Assembly (NCBI RefSeq): GCF_003045775.1
Contig: NZ_PXNS01000001.1
Span: 434,001-498,000, forward strand
DNA: 64,000 bases
Direction of reading: 5' to 3'
Source: Halomonas litopenaei
Lineage (GTDB): Bacteria; Pseudomonadota; Gammaproteobacteria; Pseudomonadales; Halomonadaceae
Shown: positions 55,554 through 64,000 of the stretch, in pieces
How positions within the stretch are numbered: position 1 is the first letter of the stretch
Layout: every line of letters begins with the position of its first letter
Translations under genes and position numbers: made by a program
Notes under the pieces: model-generated
Database searches by the model: none
What the model was told of the DNA's origin: nothing
Seen by the model: only the letters and a program-made list of their open reading frames with translations

Positions 55554-56614
55554 TGTCGCAGCGGATGAAGGCACCGATCGTGGTGACCACCGGCGAACCC
55601 GCCGGCATCGGTCCCGAGCTTGCCCTGATGCTGGCTGCGCGCCACGCCACCGACTGGGTCGCCATTGGCGACCCAGAGCTGTTGAGGGCTCGCGCCCTGG
55701 CGCTCGGACTGGATGTCGAGGTGGTAATAGTGGCACCGGGCGAGGCGCATCCGGGGCCGCGCCGGCAGCGTCTGGCGGTGTGGCCGGTCGCGCTCAAGGA
55801 GGCCAGCGAGCCTGGCGTGCTGTCGACGGCCAACGCCGACTATGTGCTCGAGACCCTGGATATGGCGGTGGCCCAGTGCCTGGCCGGCAAGGCCTCGGCG
55901 ATGGTCACGGCGCCGCTGCACAAGGGGGTGATCCGCGACGCGGGCCATCACCACTTCACGGGCCACACCGAGTACCTGCGCGATGCCTGCGGGGTCGAGG
56001 AGGTGGTCATGATGCTGGCCACCGACAGCGCCCTGCACGGGCGCGTCGTCTCGGCCGACGCCACCACTGATTCATTGCATTCGATACCGCTGCGGGTGGC
56101 CCTGGCGACCACCCACCTGCCGCTGCGCGAGGTGGCCGATGCACTGTCTCAAAAGGGTCTCGAGCGAGTGCTGCGTATTCTGGCCCGGGACCTGACAGAC
56201 TTCTTTGGCGTTGTCTCTCCGCGGATCGCCGTGTGCGGTCTGAACCCCCACGCCGGCGAGGATGGGCATCTCGGGCGCGAAGAGATCGAGATCATCACCC
56301 CGGTGCTCGAACGGCTACGTGAAGAAGGACTGGCCCTTGACGGGCCGCTGCCGGCGGATACCCTGTTCACCCCGCGTCATCTCGACGGCGTCGACGCGGT
56401 GCTGGCGATGTATCATGACCAGGGTCTGCCGGTGCTCAAGTATTCGGGATTCGGCCAGGCCGCCAACATCACATTAGGGCTGCCGCTGGCACGGACCTCG
56501 GTGGACCACGGCACCGCCCTGGACCTGGCCGGGCATGGCACTGCCAGTCCCGATAGCCTGGCGGTGGCGATTGCCCTCGCCGAGGATATGGGAAGCCGGG
56601 TGGCCGAGCGCTGA
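55553..56614 (+). CDS. pdxA: 4-hydroxythreonine-4-phosphate dehydrogenase
   Basis: This 353-residue protein has VVTTGEPAGIGPEL near residue 10, the metal-site segments HHFTGHTEYLRD near 139 and MYHDQGLPVLKY near 285, and DHGTALDLAGHGTA near 318. PdxA acts in PLP synthesis. ATG at 55553 lies in the surA stop (TGATG), so translation is coupled. The longer frame inside surA is not used. Confidence 0.96.
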   Translation: MSQRMKAPIVVTTGEPAGIGPELALMLAARHATDWVAIGDPELLRARALALGLDVEVVIVAPGEAHPGPRRQRLAVWPVALKEASEPGVLSTANADYVLETLDMAVAQCLAGKASAMVTAPLHKGVIRDAGHHHFTGHTEYLRDACGVEEVVMMLATDSALHGRVVSADATTDSLHSIPLRVALATTHLPLREVADALSQKGLERVLRILARDLTDFFGVVSPRIAVCGLNPHAGEDGHLGREEIEIITPVLERLREEGLALDGPLPADTLFTPRHLDGVDAVLAMYHDQGLPVLKYSGFGQAANITLGLPLARTSVDHGTALDLAGHGTASPDSLAVAIALAEDMGSRVAER

Positions 56615-56655
56615 AGGTCCGTCACCCCAACCCTCGTTTTGCAAAGGATTCAAGC

Positions 56656-57468
56656 ATGTCATCCCGCCCCACGGCGCACCGGGCCCGCAAGCGCTTCGGT
56701 CAGAACTTCTTGCGTGATCCCGGCGTCATCTCGCGCATCGTGCGTTCCATCGGGGCGCGCCCCGGCGACCGTATGGTCGAGATCGGCCCTGGCCAGGGGG
56801 CGCTGACCGAGCCACTGCTCGATGCCACCGACGGTGATCTCGAGGTCATCGAGCTGGACCGGGACCTGATTCCGGGGCTGCGGGTGCAATTCTTCAATCA
56901 CCCGAACTTCGTCATCCACGAAGGCGATGCGCTCAAGATGGACTTCGTTGCGCTACGCGGCGAGGGCCAGCCACTCAGGGTCGTCGGCAACCTTCCCTAC
57001 AACATCTCGACCCCGCTGATCTCGCACCTGCTCAGGGCCGGCGACGCCATCCAGGACATGCACTTCATGCTGCAGAAGGAGGTGGTGGATCGTCTTGCGG
57101 CGCCACCGGGCGGAGGTGATCGTGGGCGGCTGTCGGTGCTGGCGCAGTACTTCTGCGACGTCGATTCGCTGTTCGTGGTACCGCCGGAGGCCTTCGTGCC
57201 GCGTCCCAAGGTGGACTCGGCCATCGTCAGGCTGACCCCGCGTGAGCGACCCCAGGGGCGGGCCAAGGACGAGACGTTGCTGTTCGACGTGGTGCGCGAG
57301 GCCTTCGGTCAGCGGCGCAAGACGCTGCGCAACAATCTCAAGGGACGCATCGACGGTGACGCCCTCGAGGCCCTCGGTATCGATCCGAGCCGGCGGCCCC
57401 AGACGCTGGAGGTGGAAGAGTTCGTGTCCATCGCCAACGCCTTGAGTGCAGAGGAGAATCCGTCATGA
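56656..57468 (+). CDS. rsmA: 16S rRNA adenine dimethyltransferase RsmA (KsgA)
   Basis: This 270-residue Rossmann methyltransferase has ARKRFGQNFLRD near residue 9, the SAM motif VEIGPGQGALTE near 40 and the catalytic NLPYNIST near 113. It dimethylates A1518 and A1519 of 16S rRNA. AAAGGA lies upstream of the ATG. It overlaps apaG by four bases. Confidence 0.97.
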   Translation: MSSRPTAHRARKRFGQNFLRDPGVISRIVRSIGARPGDRMVEIGPGQGALTEPLLDATDGDLEVIELDRDLIPGLRVQFFNHPNFVIHEGDALKMDFVALRGEGQPLRVVGNLPYNISTPLISHLLRAGDAIQDMHFMLQKEVVDRLAAPPGGGDRGRLSVLAQYFCDVDSLFVVPPEAFVPRPKVDSAIVRLTPRERPQGRAKDETLLFDVVREAFGQRRKTLRNNLKGRIDGDALEALGIDPSRRPQTLEVEEFVSIANALSAEENPS

Positions 57469-57845
57469 GCGAGATGCCTGACGTAAGGGTCGATGTGGAG
57501 CCCGCCTATCGTGAAGATGAATCTTCGCCGATGGAGAACCGCTTCGTGTTCAGCTACACGGTGACGGTGCACAATCATTCGCCGGGGAATATCCAGTTGA
57601 TGGCGCGTTTCTGGAAGATCACCCAGACCAGCGGGCAGGTCCAGGAGGTTCGCGGCAAGGGGGTGGTCGGCAAGCAGCCGATGATAGGCCCCGGTCAGAC
57701 CTTTCAGTACACCAGTCGTGCCATTCTCGACGGGCCGGTAGGGTTCATGGAAGGGGCCTACACCTGCGTGGACACCGCCAGCCAGCGTCCCTTCGAGGTG
57801 CCGATCACGGTGTTTCGCCTGGCCACACCCAACCAGATTCACTGA
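57465..57845 (+). CDS. apaG: ApaG protein (Co2+/Mg2+ efflux-associated)
   Basis: This 126-residue beta-sandwich protein has YREDESSPMENRFVFSYTVTVHN, split, and the GVVGKQPMIGPGQTFQYTSRA signature, split, near residues 66-87, of full family length. ApaG's cellular role is unclear; it accompanies apaH in most proteobacteria. Confidence 0.96.
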   Translation: MSEMPDVRVDVEPAYREDESSPMENRFVFSYTVTVHNHSPGNIQLMARFWKITQTSGQVQEVRGKGVVGKQPMIGPGQTFQYTSRAILDGPVGFMEGAYTCVDTASQRPFEVPITVFRLATPNQIH

Positions 57846-57884
57846 TCTGGCGAATCGAACGCCCTTCAAGAGCCCCGAGATCCT

Positions 57885-58697
57885 ATGAAACGCTACGCTA
57901 TCGGTGACCTTCAAGGCTGTCACGAGGAATTCATCGCCCTTCTCGAGGCGCTCGACTTCGATCCACGTCGGGATCAGTTGTGGCTGGCCGGAGATCTGGT
58001 CAACCGCGGGCCGGGGTCGCTGGCCTGCCTGCGCGAAGTGATGGCGCTGGGGGAGGCGGCCAGGGTGGTGCTAGGCAACCACGACCTGCATTTGCTGGCG
58101 GTGGCGCGAGGTGGCGCCGCGACCAAGCGCAAGGACACCATCGACGATATTCTAGAGGCCGAGGATCGCGAGACCCTGCTCGACTGGCTCCAGGCCAGGC
58201 CGCTGCTGGTGCGCGATGGCAATACCCTGATGACCCACGCCGGTCTGCCGCCCCAGTGGGGGCTGGATCAGGCCGAGTCGCTGGCTGGTGAGGTCGAGTG
58301 GATGCTGACCGGCGAGCGTGCCGGCGATTTTCTCACGCGCATGTACGGCAATCGTCCGCGCCGCTTCAAGCCGCACCAGGAAGGGGTCGACCGCCTGCGG
58401 GCCATCGTCAACACCCTGACCCGTATGCGCTTCATCGACGCCGAGGGGCGCCTGGATTTCGACGCCAAGGAAGGCTTGGACAGCGCGCCGGATGGCTTCG
58501 CTCCCTGGTTTCAGTACCCTCGCCAGGATGATCCCTGGCTGCTGTTCGGCCACTGGGCCGCGCTCAACGGCGAGGCCATCGGCAGTCGGGTTCGCGCCGA
58601 GGCGCTGGATACCGGCTGCGTCTGGGGCGGCAGTCTGACCGCGCTGGACCTGGACAGCGGCGAGCGCATCAGCGTGCCCAGTCGGCAGTTTGCGTAA
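57885..58697 (+). CDS. apaH: Bis(5'-nucleosyl)-tetraphosphatase, symmetrical
   Basis: This 270-residue metallophosphatase has GDLQGCHEEF near residue 7, AGDLVNRGPGSL near 36 and LGNHDLHLL near 65, plus MTHAGLPPQW near 115. ApaH cleaves Ap4A into two ADP and removes Np4 caps from RNA. It lies 39 bp after apaG. Confidence 0.96.
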   Translation: MKRYAIGDLQGCHEEFIALLEALDFDPRRDQLWLAGDLVNRGPGSLACLREVMALGEAARVVLGNHDLHLLAVARGGAATKRKDTIDDILEAEDRETLLDWLQARPLLVRDGNTLMTHAGLPPQWGLDQAESLAGEVEWMLTGERAGDFLTRMYGNRPRRFKPHQEGVDRLRAIVNTLTRMRFIDAEGRLDFDAKEGLDSAPDGFAPWFQYPRQDDPWLLFGHWAALNGEAIGSRVRAEALDTGCVWGGSLTALDLDSGERISVPSRQFA

Positions 58698-58763
58698 CGC
58701 CGCAGGCCACTCGCCGATACCCGCTTCCCCGTGCCCGACCCTTCCCTTTATCAAGGAGTCCAT

Positions 58764-59102
58764 ATGACGTCCGCCGCCTTCGAACATCTGGATATCGAGC
58801 GCCTGAGCCAGTGGCTCGATGAGCAAGGCGAGCTGTGTCTCGTCGATATTCGCGATCCCGGCAGCTACGCCCAGGGCCACATTCCCGGCAGCCGCCATCT
58901 GGACAACCACAGCGTAGGGCCGTTGGTCGAACAGACGCCGAAGGATAGACCCCTGGTAGTGGTGTGCTATCACGGCCATTCCAGCCAGCAGGCGGCAAGC
59001 TGGCTCAGCGCCCAGGGCTTCGAGCGCGTCTACAGCCTCGATGGTGGCTTTACCGAGTGGCAGCATCGCCTGCCCGAACGGGTGAGCCGGACGGCGTCAT
59101 GA
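58764..59102 (+). CDS. glpE: Thiosulfate sulfurtransferase GlpE (rhodanese)
   Basis: This 112-residue single-domain rhodanese has [19 protein letters not shown] and the active-site loop [13 protein letters not shown] with the catalytic Cys near residue 69. ATG at 58764 has AAGGAG upstream. It overlaps the cca start by four bases (ATGA). Confidence 0.94.
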   Translation: MTSAAFEHLDIERLSQWLDEQGELCLVDIRDPGSYAQGHIPGSRHLDNHSVGPLVEQTPKDRPLVVVCYHGHSSQQAASWLSAQGFERVYSLDGGFTEWQHRLPERVSRTAS

Positions 59103-60259
59103 CCCAGGAACGCGAGCAGCGTCAGGGCGACGAGCCTTGTGCGGGGCTGGAGGTCTATCGGGTGGGTGGCGCGGTACGCGACGCGCTGCTTGGCTGGCCG
59201 GTGAAGGACACCGACTGGGTGGTGGTCGGTGCCACCCCCGAGGCCATGCGCCAGCGTGGTTTTCGCCCGGTGGGGCGCGACTTTCCGGTATTTCTGCACC
59301 CCGAGACCCACGAAGAGTACGCCCTGGCGCGGACCGAGCGAAAGTCCGGTCACGGCTATACCGGCTTTGTGGTGCACGCCAGCCCCGAGGTGACCCTGGA
59401 GGAAGACCTGGCCCGCCGCGATCTGACCATCAACGCCATGGCCGAGTCACTCGACGGCGCGCTGGTGGATCCCTTCGATGGCCGTCGAGACCTCGATGAT
59501 CGACTGCTGCGCCACGTCAGCCCGGCTTTCGTCGAGGATCCCTTGAGGGTGCTGCGTACCGCCCGCTTTCTGGCCCGTTATGCAGGTCTTGGCTTTCGCA
59601 TCGCCGAACCGACCCAGGCGCTGATGCGCCAACTGGCCGACAGCGGTGAGCTCGACCATCTGGTGGCCGAGCGGGTCTGGGTGGAGACCGAGAAAGCGCT
59701 CGGCGAGCCCGAGCCGCGGCATTACTTCGATGCCCTGGCCGCCTGCGGTGCACTTGAGCGGCTGATGCCGGCGCTGAACGAGGCGGGCGGTGATGCCCTT
59801 GAGCGCGCGCTTGTGCGGATGACGAGATTGCCCGAGGCGTTGTCCGGTTCGCCCTGTTGGCGCTGGGGGCGCCTGGTGGAGGCACTGAGTGCGCCCGCAC
59901 GCAAGGCCCTGGAGGAACGCCTCAAGCTACCCAACGACTATCGTGACGCCGGGCATCAATTGGCGTCGACCCGGCAGCTGGCGTCGTCGCTTGCTCAGGG
60001 CGGTGATCGCTCGGCGCCGTCGATCGCCATGGACTGGCTCGATGGCATCGACGCCTGGCGCCGCGGTGAGAGGGTGGCGCCGCTGCTGGCGGTGCTGGCA
60101 CTTAGGCGTCCCGGGGACGCCGAACGGTTGGCGCTGGGCTATCGTACGGCGCTGGCGCTCTCGCCCAGAGACCTGCTCGATGAGGGCTTCAAGGGTGCGG
60201 CGCTGGGTCAGGAGCTACGACACAGGCGGCTTGCCGTCCTGGAAGACGCCTGGCGCTAG
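59099..60259 (+). CDS. cca: tRNA nucleotidyltransferase (CCA-adding enzyme), without a recognisable HD domain
   Basis: This 386-residue class II nucleotidyltransferase has [14 protein letters not shown] near residue 19, [14 protein letters not shown] near 38, [13 protein letters not shown] near 79, [13 protein letters not shown] near 103 and [20 protein letters not shown], split, near 142. It adds or repairs CCA ends. The C-terminal HD phosphohydrolase motif of E. coli Cca is not recognisable in residues 215-280. ATG at 59099 overlaps the glpE stop. An extended upstream frame is a shadow. Confidence 0.94.
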   Translation: MTQEREQRQGDEPCAGLEVYRVGGAVRDALLGWPVKDTDWVVVGATPEAMRQRGFRPVGRDFPVFLHPETHEEYALARTERKSGHGYTGFVVHASPEVTLEEDLARRDLTINAMAESLDGALVDPFDGRRDLDDRLLRHVSPAFVEDPLRVLRTARFLARYAGLGFRIAEPTQALMRQLADSGELDHLVAERVWVETEKALGEPEPRHYFDALAACGALERLMPALNEAGGDALERALVRMTRLPEALSGSPCWRWGRLVEALSAPARKALEERLKLPNDYRDAGHQLASTRQLASSLAQGGDRSAPSIAMDWLDGIDAWRRGERVAPLLAVLALRRPGDAERLALGYRTALALSPRDLLDEGFKGAALGQELRHRRLAVLEDAWR

Positions 60260-60272
60260 CGGGCTTGCGGGG

Positions 60273-60815
60273 CTACTGCTCGAGAGTCCCCTCGAGTGCT
60301 GCGCGTGAAGGCAGCGCCCGATCCCCCCAGTGGAACTCGATGGGCCACAACGGCTGGTCGTCCGCGTCGAAGGCCTGCCAGATCTCCTGATAGCAGCGCC
60401 CGTCGAGGGGGTGGCGGTGCTCCGGCAGCAGCTCGGCCATGGGCCAGAGCACGAAGGCGTGGTGCAGGATTTCGCCTCGCGGCAGGCTGACGCCGTCGAT
60501 GTCGCCTACCTGCTCGCCGACGGTGAGGATGTCCACGTCGAGGGTGCGAGGGCTGAACTTTGGGCTGTCCTTGCGTCGACCATTGGCGGCCTCGAGACGT
60601 TTGCACCAGGCCTGCAGTTCGCCAACGGACCAGTCGCTGTAGAGGGCGACCACCAGGTTGTAGAAGTTGCGACCGTCTTCGAAGCCGACCGGCTTGCTTT
60701 CGTAGACCCGCGAGATGGCAAGCTCGCCAAAGGTCTCCGACAGGGCGTCCAGGCAGACGCGAATATGCTGGTCGCGCTCGATATTGCTGCCAAGACTCAG
60801 GGTTACCAGCGCCAT
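60273..60815 (-). CDS. folK: 6-hydroxymethyl-7,8-dihydropterin pyrophosphokinase
   Basis: This 180-residue protein starts MALVTLSLGSNIERDQHI and has YESKPVGFEDGRNFYN and the HPPK signature RKDSPKFSPRTLDVDIL near residues 81-97. It is the pyrophosphokinase step of folate synthesis. Its start abuts the folB stop, so the two are coupled. It converges on cca with a 13-bp gap. Confidence 0.95.
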   Translation of the reverse strand: MALVTLSLGSNIERDQHIRVCLDALSETFGELAISRVYESKPVGFEDGRNFYNLVVALYSDWSVGELQAWCKRLEAANGRRKDSPKFSPRTLDVDILTVGEQVGDIDGVSLPRGEILHHAFVLWPMAELLPEHRHPLDGRCYQEIWQAFDADDQPLWPIEFHWGDRALPSRAALEGTLEQ

Positions 60816-61180
60816 CAGTGGCCCCCGGGGCGCTGACCGCGCTCGATGCTGACGCCTACGGCGCGGGCGTTGGCCACCGCCCCGGGCTTGCGCAGGGTCA
60901 TCTTCAGCCAGGGCACGCCGAACTCCTCCTGCAATAGTTCCGCCAGCCGCTCGGCGAAGGTTTCCACCAACTCGAAGCTGTGTTCTTCGGCGAAGACCCC
61001 GATGCGACGGCTGATGGCGTCATAGTCGAGGGTCTGGCTCAGGTCATCGTCTTGCGCTGCAGCGCGGATGTCGGTGGCCAGCACCAGGTCCAGCGTCAGG
61101 CGCTGGGTGATGCTGCGCTCCCAGTCATAGACGCCGATGACGGTATCCAGTTCAAGGCCTTCGATCAGTACCTGATCCAT
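60815..61180 (-). CDS. folB: Dihydroneopterin aldolase
   Basis: ATG at 61180 gives 121 residues: MDQVLIEGLELDTVIGVYDWER, split, with DLSQTLDYDAISRRI and the VETFAERLAELL segment of FolB. It acts just before FolK in folate synthesis. It is immediately upstream of folK on the minus strand and divergent from plsY. Confidence 0.95.
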   Translation of the reverse strand: MDQVLIEGLELDTVIGVYDWERSITQRLTLDLVLATDIRAAAQDDDLSQTLDYDAISRRIGVFAEEHSFELVETFAERLAELLQEEFGVPWLKMTLRKPGAVANARAVGVSIERGQRPGGH

Positions 61181-61384
61181 CGGTGATCCCCGGTGATTGT
61201 CCTCCCGGCCGCTAAGCAAGAACCGGGAAAAGCAGGTGTGACAAGGCGCCCGATTGTACTTGAGCCGCCCCCCGGGAAACAGGCCGCGGGTGACTCGCGA
61301 GTGCTCGTACTGGCAAACTACGACGGAATGCCCTTGAGTGTGGCATCTTTCGCCAGCACCGGTTGCGTCGGGTCAGGAGTCGCC

Positions 61385-61972
61385 ATGGGTTCATCGTTGG
61401 AAGTGATACTGCCCTTGACCGCTCTTGCCTACCTGAGCGGCACCTGGCTGGGCGCCATCAGCGTCTGCCGCTGGGCCGGGCGCCCGGATCCGCGGCTCAG
61501 CGGCTCCTGCAATCCCGGCTTCTCCAATGTGCTTCGCCAGCACGGCGTGCCGCTGGCGCTGGCGACGCTGGCGATCGACGCCCTGAAAAGCTGGCCGGTG
61601 CTGCTGCTCGGCCTGTGGCTCGAACTGCCGCCCTGGGGGCTAGGCCTGGTGGGGCTCGGTGTGCTGCTGGGCCACTGCTACCCGGCGTGGTATCGCTTCC
61701 GTGGTGGCAAGGCGGTGGCCAGCGCCTTCGGCGTGATGCTGTTGTTGACCCCTGGGGTAGCCTTGGTCAGCGCCGTGATCTGGGCGCTGCTTGCCTGGTG
61801 GGCGCACACCGCGGCGGTGGCCTCATTGACCAGCGCCACCCTGGCCCCGCTGCTGAGCCTGTGGCTGGCGCCGGACTTTGTCTGGGTAGTGCTGGTGTTC
61901 GCCGGTCTTGTGGTGGCCCGCCACGCCATCAATATCGGCCGGTTGCGCCAGGGCAAGGAGCCCCACCTGTAA
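61385..61972 (+). CDS. plsY: Glycerol-3-phosphate acyltransferase PlsY
   Basis: This 195-residue protein with about five helices carries the PlsY motifs SGSCNPGFSNVLR near residue 40 and GHCYPAWYRFRGGKAVAS near 101, plus HAINIGRLRQGKE at the end. It transfers acyl groups from acyl-phosphate to glycerol-3-P. In the first motif GSCNPG replaces the usual GSGNPG, and FSN replaces ATN. ATG at 61385 is the family start. Confidence 0.94.
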   Translation: MGSSLEVILPLTALAYLSGTWLGAISVCRWAGRPDPRLSGSCNPGFSNVLRQHGVPLALATLAIDALKSWPVLLLGLWLELPPWGLGLVGLGVLLGHCYPAWYRFRGGKAVASAFGVMLLLTPGVALVSAVIWALLAWWAHTAAVASLTSATLAPLLSLWLAPDFVWVVLVFAGLVVARHAINIGRLRQGKEPHL

Positions 61973-62051
61973 AGCGACCGGCTCGATGGGGCAGGCTGGG
62001 CTCCTGGGCGTATAGAGAGCGCAATCATGGCCCTTTCTTCTTGCTAGTCGA

Positions 62052-63080
62052 CTACGGCGCGCTGAGTTGATCCATCGGCCAGCGCGGCACCGCCTTCATC
62101 TGACCCACGGTATCCTTTTCTCCTGCGATCAAACGCTGGGCTCCCGCATAAGCGATCATGGCGCCGTTGTCGGTGCAGAAGCGGCCGCGAGGGTAGTAGG
62201 CGCGAGCCCCCTGTTTTCGCGTCGCTTCTTCCAGCTTGGCGCGCAGGCGCACATTGGCACTGACACCGCCGGCCACCACCAGGCGGGTGAGCCCGGTCTG
62301 CTTGAGGGCCCGACGGCACTTGATCGCCAGGGTGTCGGCGACGGCCTCCTCGAAGGCTCTGGCGACGTCGGCGCGGGCCTGGTCGTCGAGCTGGCCAGCC
62401 TGTTCTAACTGACGAATGGCGGTCAGGGTGTGGGTCTTGAGCCCCGAAAAGCTGAAGTCGAGACCCGGGCGATCGGTCATCGGCCGGGGGAAGCGGAAGC
62501 GGCCCGGGTCGCCGCCCTCGGCCAGGGCAGCTACCCGCGGGCCGCCGGGGTAATCGAGGTCCAGCATCTTGGCAGCCTTGTCGAAGGCTTCACCGGCGGC
62601 ATCGTCCACCGATTCGCCCAGCAGTTGATAGCACCCGATGCCGTCAACCTGGACCAGCTGGGTGTGGCCGCCCGAGACCAGCAATGCCACGAAGGGAAAG
62701 GCCGGAGGCTCGTCCTCGAGCATGGGAGCGAGCAGGTGTCCTTCCATATGGTGAACGCCGAGCACCGGAATGCCGAGTGCGCGGGCCATGCCGTGGGCGG
62801 TGCTGGCGCCGACCATCAGCGCGCCGACCAGCCCGGGGCCTGCCGTGTAGGCGATGGCGTCCAGCTGGGTGCGTTCGAGCTGTGCTCCAGAGAGCACCTG
62901 GTCGATCAGCGGCAGCAGGCGCCGGGTATGGTCGCGAGAGGCGAGTTCCGGCACCACACCGCCGTAGTCCGCGTGCATCGCCACCTGGCTATGCAACGCA
63001 TCGGCCAGCAAGCCGCGGTCGGTGTCGTAAAGGGCGACGCCGGTCTCGTCGCAGGAGGTTTCGATGCCTAGTACGCGCAT
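62052..63080 (-). CDS. tsaD: tRNA N6-adenosine threonylcarbamoyltransferase TsaD
   Basis: This 342-residue protein starts [19 protein letters not shown] and has the iron-binding [11 protein letters not shown] near residue 110, [11 protein letters not shown] near 130, and [12 protein letters not shown] near 267. It forms t6A37 of tRNA with TsaB and TsaE. ATG at 63080 is the family start; the upstream extension is not. It is divergent from rpsU, the usual arrangement. Confidence 0.97.
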   Translation of the reverse strand: MRVLGIETSCDETGVALYDTDRGLLADALHSQVAMHADYGGVVPELASRDHTRRLLPLIDQVLSGAQLERTQLDAIAYTAGPGLVGALMVGASTAHGMARALGIPVLGVHHMEGHLLAPMLEDEPPAFPFVALLVSGGHTQLVQVDGIGCYQLLGESVDDAAGEAFDKAAKMLDLDYPGGPRVAALAEGGDPGRFRFPRPMTDRPGLDFSFSGLKTHTLTAIRQLEQAGQLDDQARADVARAFEEAVADTLAIKCRRALKQTGLTRLVVAGGVSANVRLRAKLEEATRKQGARAYYPRGRFCTDNGAMIAYAGAQRLIAGEKDTVGQMKAVPRWPMDQLSAP

Positions 63081-63469
63081 GGATCGGGCTCGGGAAACGG
63101 TGAAAGGGGGGAGTATTCTACGCCGATTTGGCTTCCGCTGCATAAGCGACGGGCTCCCTTTCGGCGGCCGCGGCGCGCCTTGTGGCAGGCAAGCAGCGCT
63201 GGCGGCGGGTACAGATTGAAGGGTGAGCGAGACGAAAGCATTTGCAAGAAAGCGGGATGGTCACTAAAATACTGTCCGCTGCAAGACTGGGTCGTGCATC
63301 CAGGGCTCGCTTCCCCCGTCTCTGTTCCGTTTCAGGTCATGCCCGCAGGGTTCCTGCGCTGAGCTGTTGTCAGCTCAAGGGTTGGCCGGACAAGGAGTGG
63401 TGCGGGGTATTGGCCTTGAAGGTGTGCGTACAAACCGAACTCAAGTTACCCAAGGTAGGTGAGTGCTTA
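63081..63469. other. Divergent intergenic region between tsaD and rpsU
   Basis: This 389-bp gap has no separate gene. It holds the rpsU promoter (63242-63270) with a leader of about 190 nt to rpsU, and on the minus strand a TAGAAT about 35 bp upstream of tsaD. The leader could bind a ribosomal protein or regulator; no structure was resolved. Confidence 0.55.
63242..63270 (+). promoter_or_regulatory. Sigma70 promoter of rpsU-dnaG
   Basis: TTGCAA and TAAAAT with a 17-bp spacer lie 200 bp upstream of rpsU. Confidence 0.85.
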
Positions 63470-63685
63470 ATGCCTTCTGTCAAAGTACGTGATAACGAGC
63501 CGTTTGACGTCGCTCTGCGTCGCTTCAAGCGTTCCTGTGAAAAAGCCGGCGTTCTGTCCGAGGTTCGTCGTCGTGAGCAGTACGAGAAGCCGACTGCCGA
63601 GCGCAAGCGCAAGGCTGCTGCCGCTGTCAAGCGTCACGCCAAGAAGCTCCAGCGCGAGCGCAAGCGTTTCGAACGGCTCTATTGA
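63470..63685 (+). CDS. rpsU: 30S ribosomal protein bS21
   Basis: This 71-residue protein begins [21 protein letters not shown], split here as positions 1-21, with [20 protein letters not shown], the standard S21 sequence. It heads the macromolecular synthesis operon rpsU-dnaG-rpoD. A longer in-frame reading covers the leader and is not real. Confidence 0.98.
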   Translation: MPSVKVRDNEPFDVALRRFKRSCEKAGVLSEVRRREQYEKPTAERKRKAAAAVKRHAKKLQRERKRFERLY

Positions 63686-63734
63686 TCCGTACTTGAGTCG
63701 AGCGCGGTCCGCCGCCCTCGGTTCAGGAGGACGC

Positions 63735-63768
63735 CAAGCGGCCGCCATTGAGGTGGCCGCTTGTTTTT
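63735..63768 (+). terminator. Terminator/attenuator between rpsU and dnaG
   Basis: A 9-bp stem CAAGCGGCC / GGCCGCTTG with an 11-base loop is followed by five T. It matches the known partial terminator that lowers dnaG expression relative to rpsU. Confidence 0.85.
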
Positions 63769-63823
63769 CTGACGTTTGTCGCCGACTCCCGCTTCGCTTC
63801 TCTTGCTCCTGCTAGTGCATTGT

Positions 63824-63863
63824 CTAGCGCGTTTCAGTCTAGACTAGCGCGCTTCAGTCGAGA
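63824..63863 (+). repeat. 20-bp tandem duplication upstream of dnaG
   Basis: CTAGCGCGTTTCAGTCTAGA and CTAGCGCGCTTCAGTCGAGA (differences at two positions) lie in tandem, ending 20 bp before the dnaG start. It overlaps where dnaG's own promoter or leader would be. Confidence 0.85.
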
Positions 63864-63883
63864 GAGCTCCTGTCGAGCAGAAT

Positions 63884-64000
63884 ATGGCCGGTCAGATTCC
63901 CCAGCGTTTCATCGATGATCTCCTTGCCCGCGTCGACGTGGTCGAAGTGGTGGGAGAGCGCGTCAAGCTGAAAAAGGCCGGGCGCAACCATTCCGGTCTG
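63884..64000 (+). CDS. dnaG: DNA primase, N-terminal fragment (cut by window edge)
   Basis: The frame starts at ATG 63884 and reads MAGQIPQRFIDDLLARVDVV and then VEVVGERVKLKKAGRNHSGL, the DnaG zinc-binding-domain entry. Only 39 residues are visible. It follows rpsU by 198 bp that include a terminator. DnaG makes RNA primers and works with DnaB, encoded at 24771 in this window. Confidence 0.96.
   Translation, partial: MAGQIPQRFIDDLLARVDVVEVVGERVKLKKAGRNHSGL

Overview
The window is a GC-rich chromosomal segment of a halophilic gammaproteobacterium, most likely of the Halomonas group (Halomonadaceae). The evidence is the gammaproteobacterial gene orders (lptD-surA-pdxA-rsmA-apaG-apaH, rpsU-dnaG, rpsF-rpsR-rplI-dnaB), a six-gene Mrp Na+/H+ antiporter operon, acidic proteins, a PhaR-type PHA regulator and cbb3 oxidase. 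Most of it is dense core genome. I see no prophage, IS transposase or CRISPR array. The genus assignment is inference.

Layout. 1-6.6 kb: cbb3 oxidase operon on the minus strand (ccoN-O-Q-P-G, fixH/ccoH, and ccoI cut by the left edge), with a near-consensus FNR/Anr box upstream of ccoN. 6.75-7.5 kb: an alpha/beta hydrolase. 7.67-8.29 kb: a tRNA cluster (Val-Asp-Asp-Asp-Val-Asp) with a 106-bp tandem amplification. 8.7-10.7 kb: fadH. 11-16 kb: the prkA-yeaH-spoVR stress module. 16.1-18 kb: HiPIP, a stand-alone Lrp/AsnC effector domain and an exported endonuclease. 18.2-18.8 kb: four tandem tRNA-Leu(CAG) genes on the minus strand. 19-22.4 kb: rnr and rlmB. 22.6-26.2 kb: rpsF-rpsR-DUF2232-rplI-dnaB. 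26.2-27.2 kb: two small orphan genes. 27.4-30.5 kb: a DCC-type thiol protein, an FeS-type photolyase and hemH. 30.6 kb: a 142-bp palindromic MITE-like element. 30.7-36.6 kb: the mrp antiporter operon. 36.9-40.5 kb: a DASH-type photolyase, an MltB-like lipoprotein and a retropepsin-like protein. 40.5-45.5 kb: rsmE, phaR, purD, a thioesterase, an orphan phosphoribulokinase and an EamA transporter. 45.6-48.4 kb: a MocR regulator and a CPA1 antiporter. 48.6-52.2 kb: hinT, coq7, osmC, murU and amgK. 52.4-60.3 kb: lptD-surA-pdxA-rsmA-apaG-apaH-glpE-cca. 60.3-64 kb: folK, folB, plsY, tsaD, rpsU and the start of dnaG.

How the genes fit together. Microaerobic respiration (cbb3), Na+/H+ and K+/H+ homeostasis (Mrp, CPA1) and the PrkA kinase module suit a salt- and stress-adapted aerobe. 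The envelope genes join outer-membrane assembly (lptD, surA), murein turnover (MltB-like) and sugar recycling (amgK, murU). Two photolyases of different families share a TTGTACA-type motif in their upstream regions, which suggests common, possibly light-responsive, control.

The most unusual observation is surA: an uninterrupted frame encodes only 215 residues, with the N-terminal chaperone domain joined directly to the C-terminal helix and no room for either parvulin PPIase domain. Next come the palindromic element touching the mrpG stop codon, the shared photolyase operators, the tandem tRNA arrays with an acceptor-stem mosaic, and a PrkB-type phosphoribulokinase overlapping a thioesterase gene.
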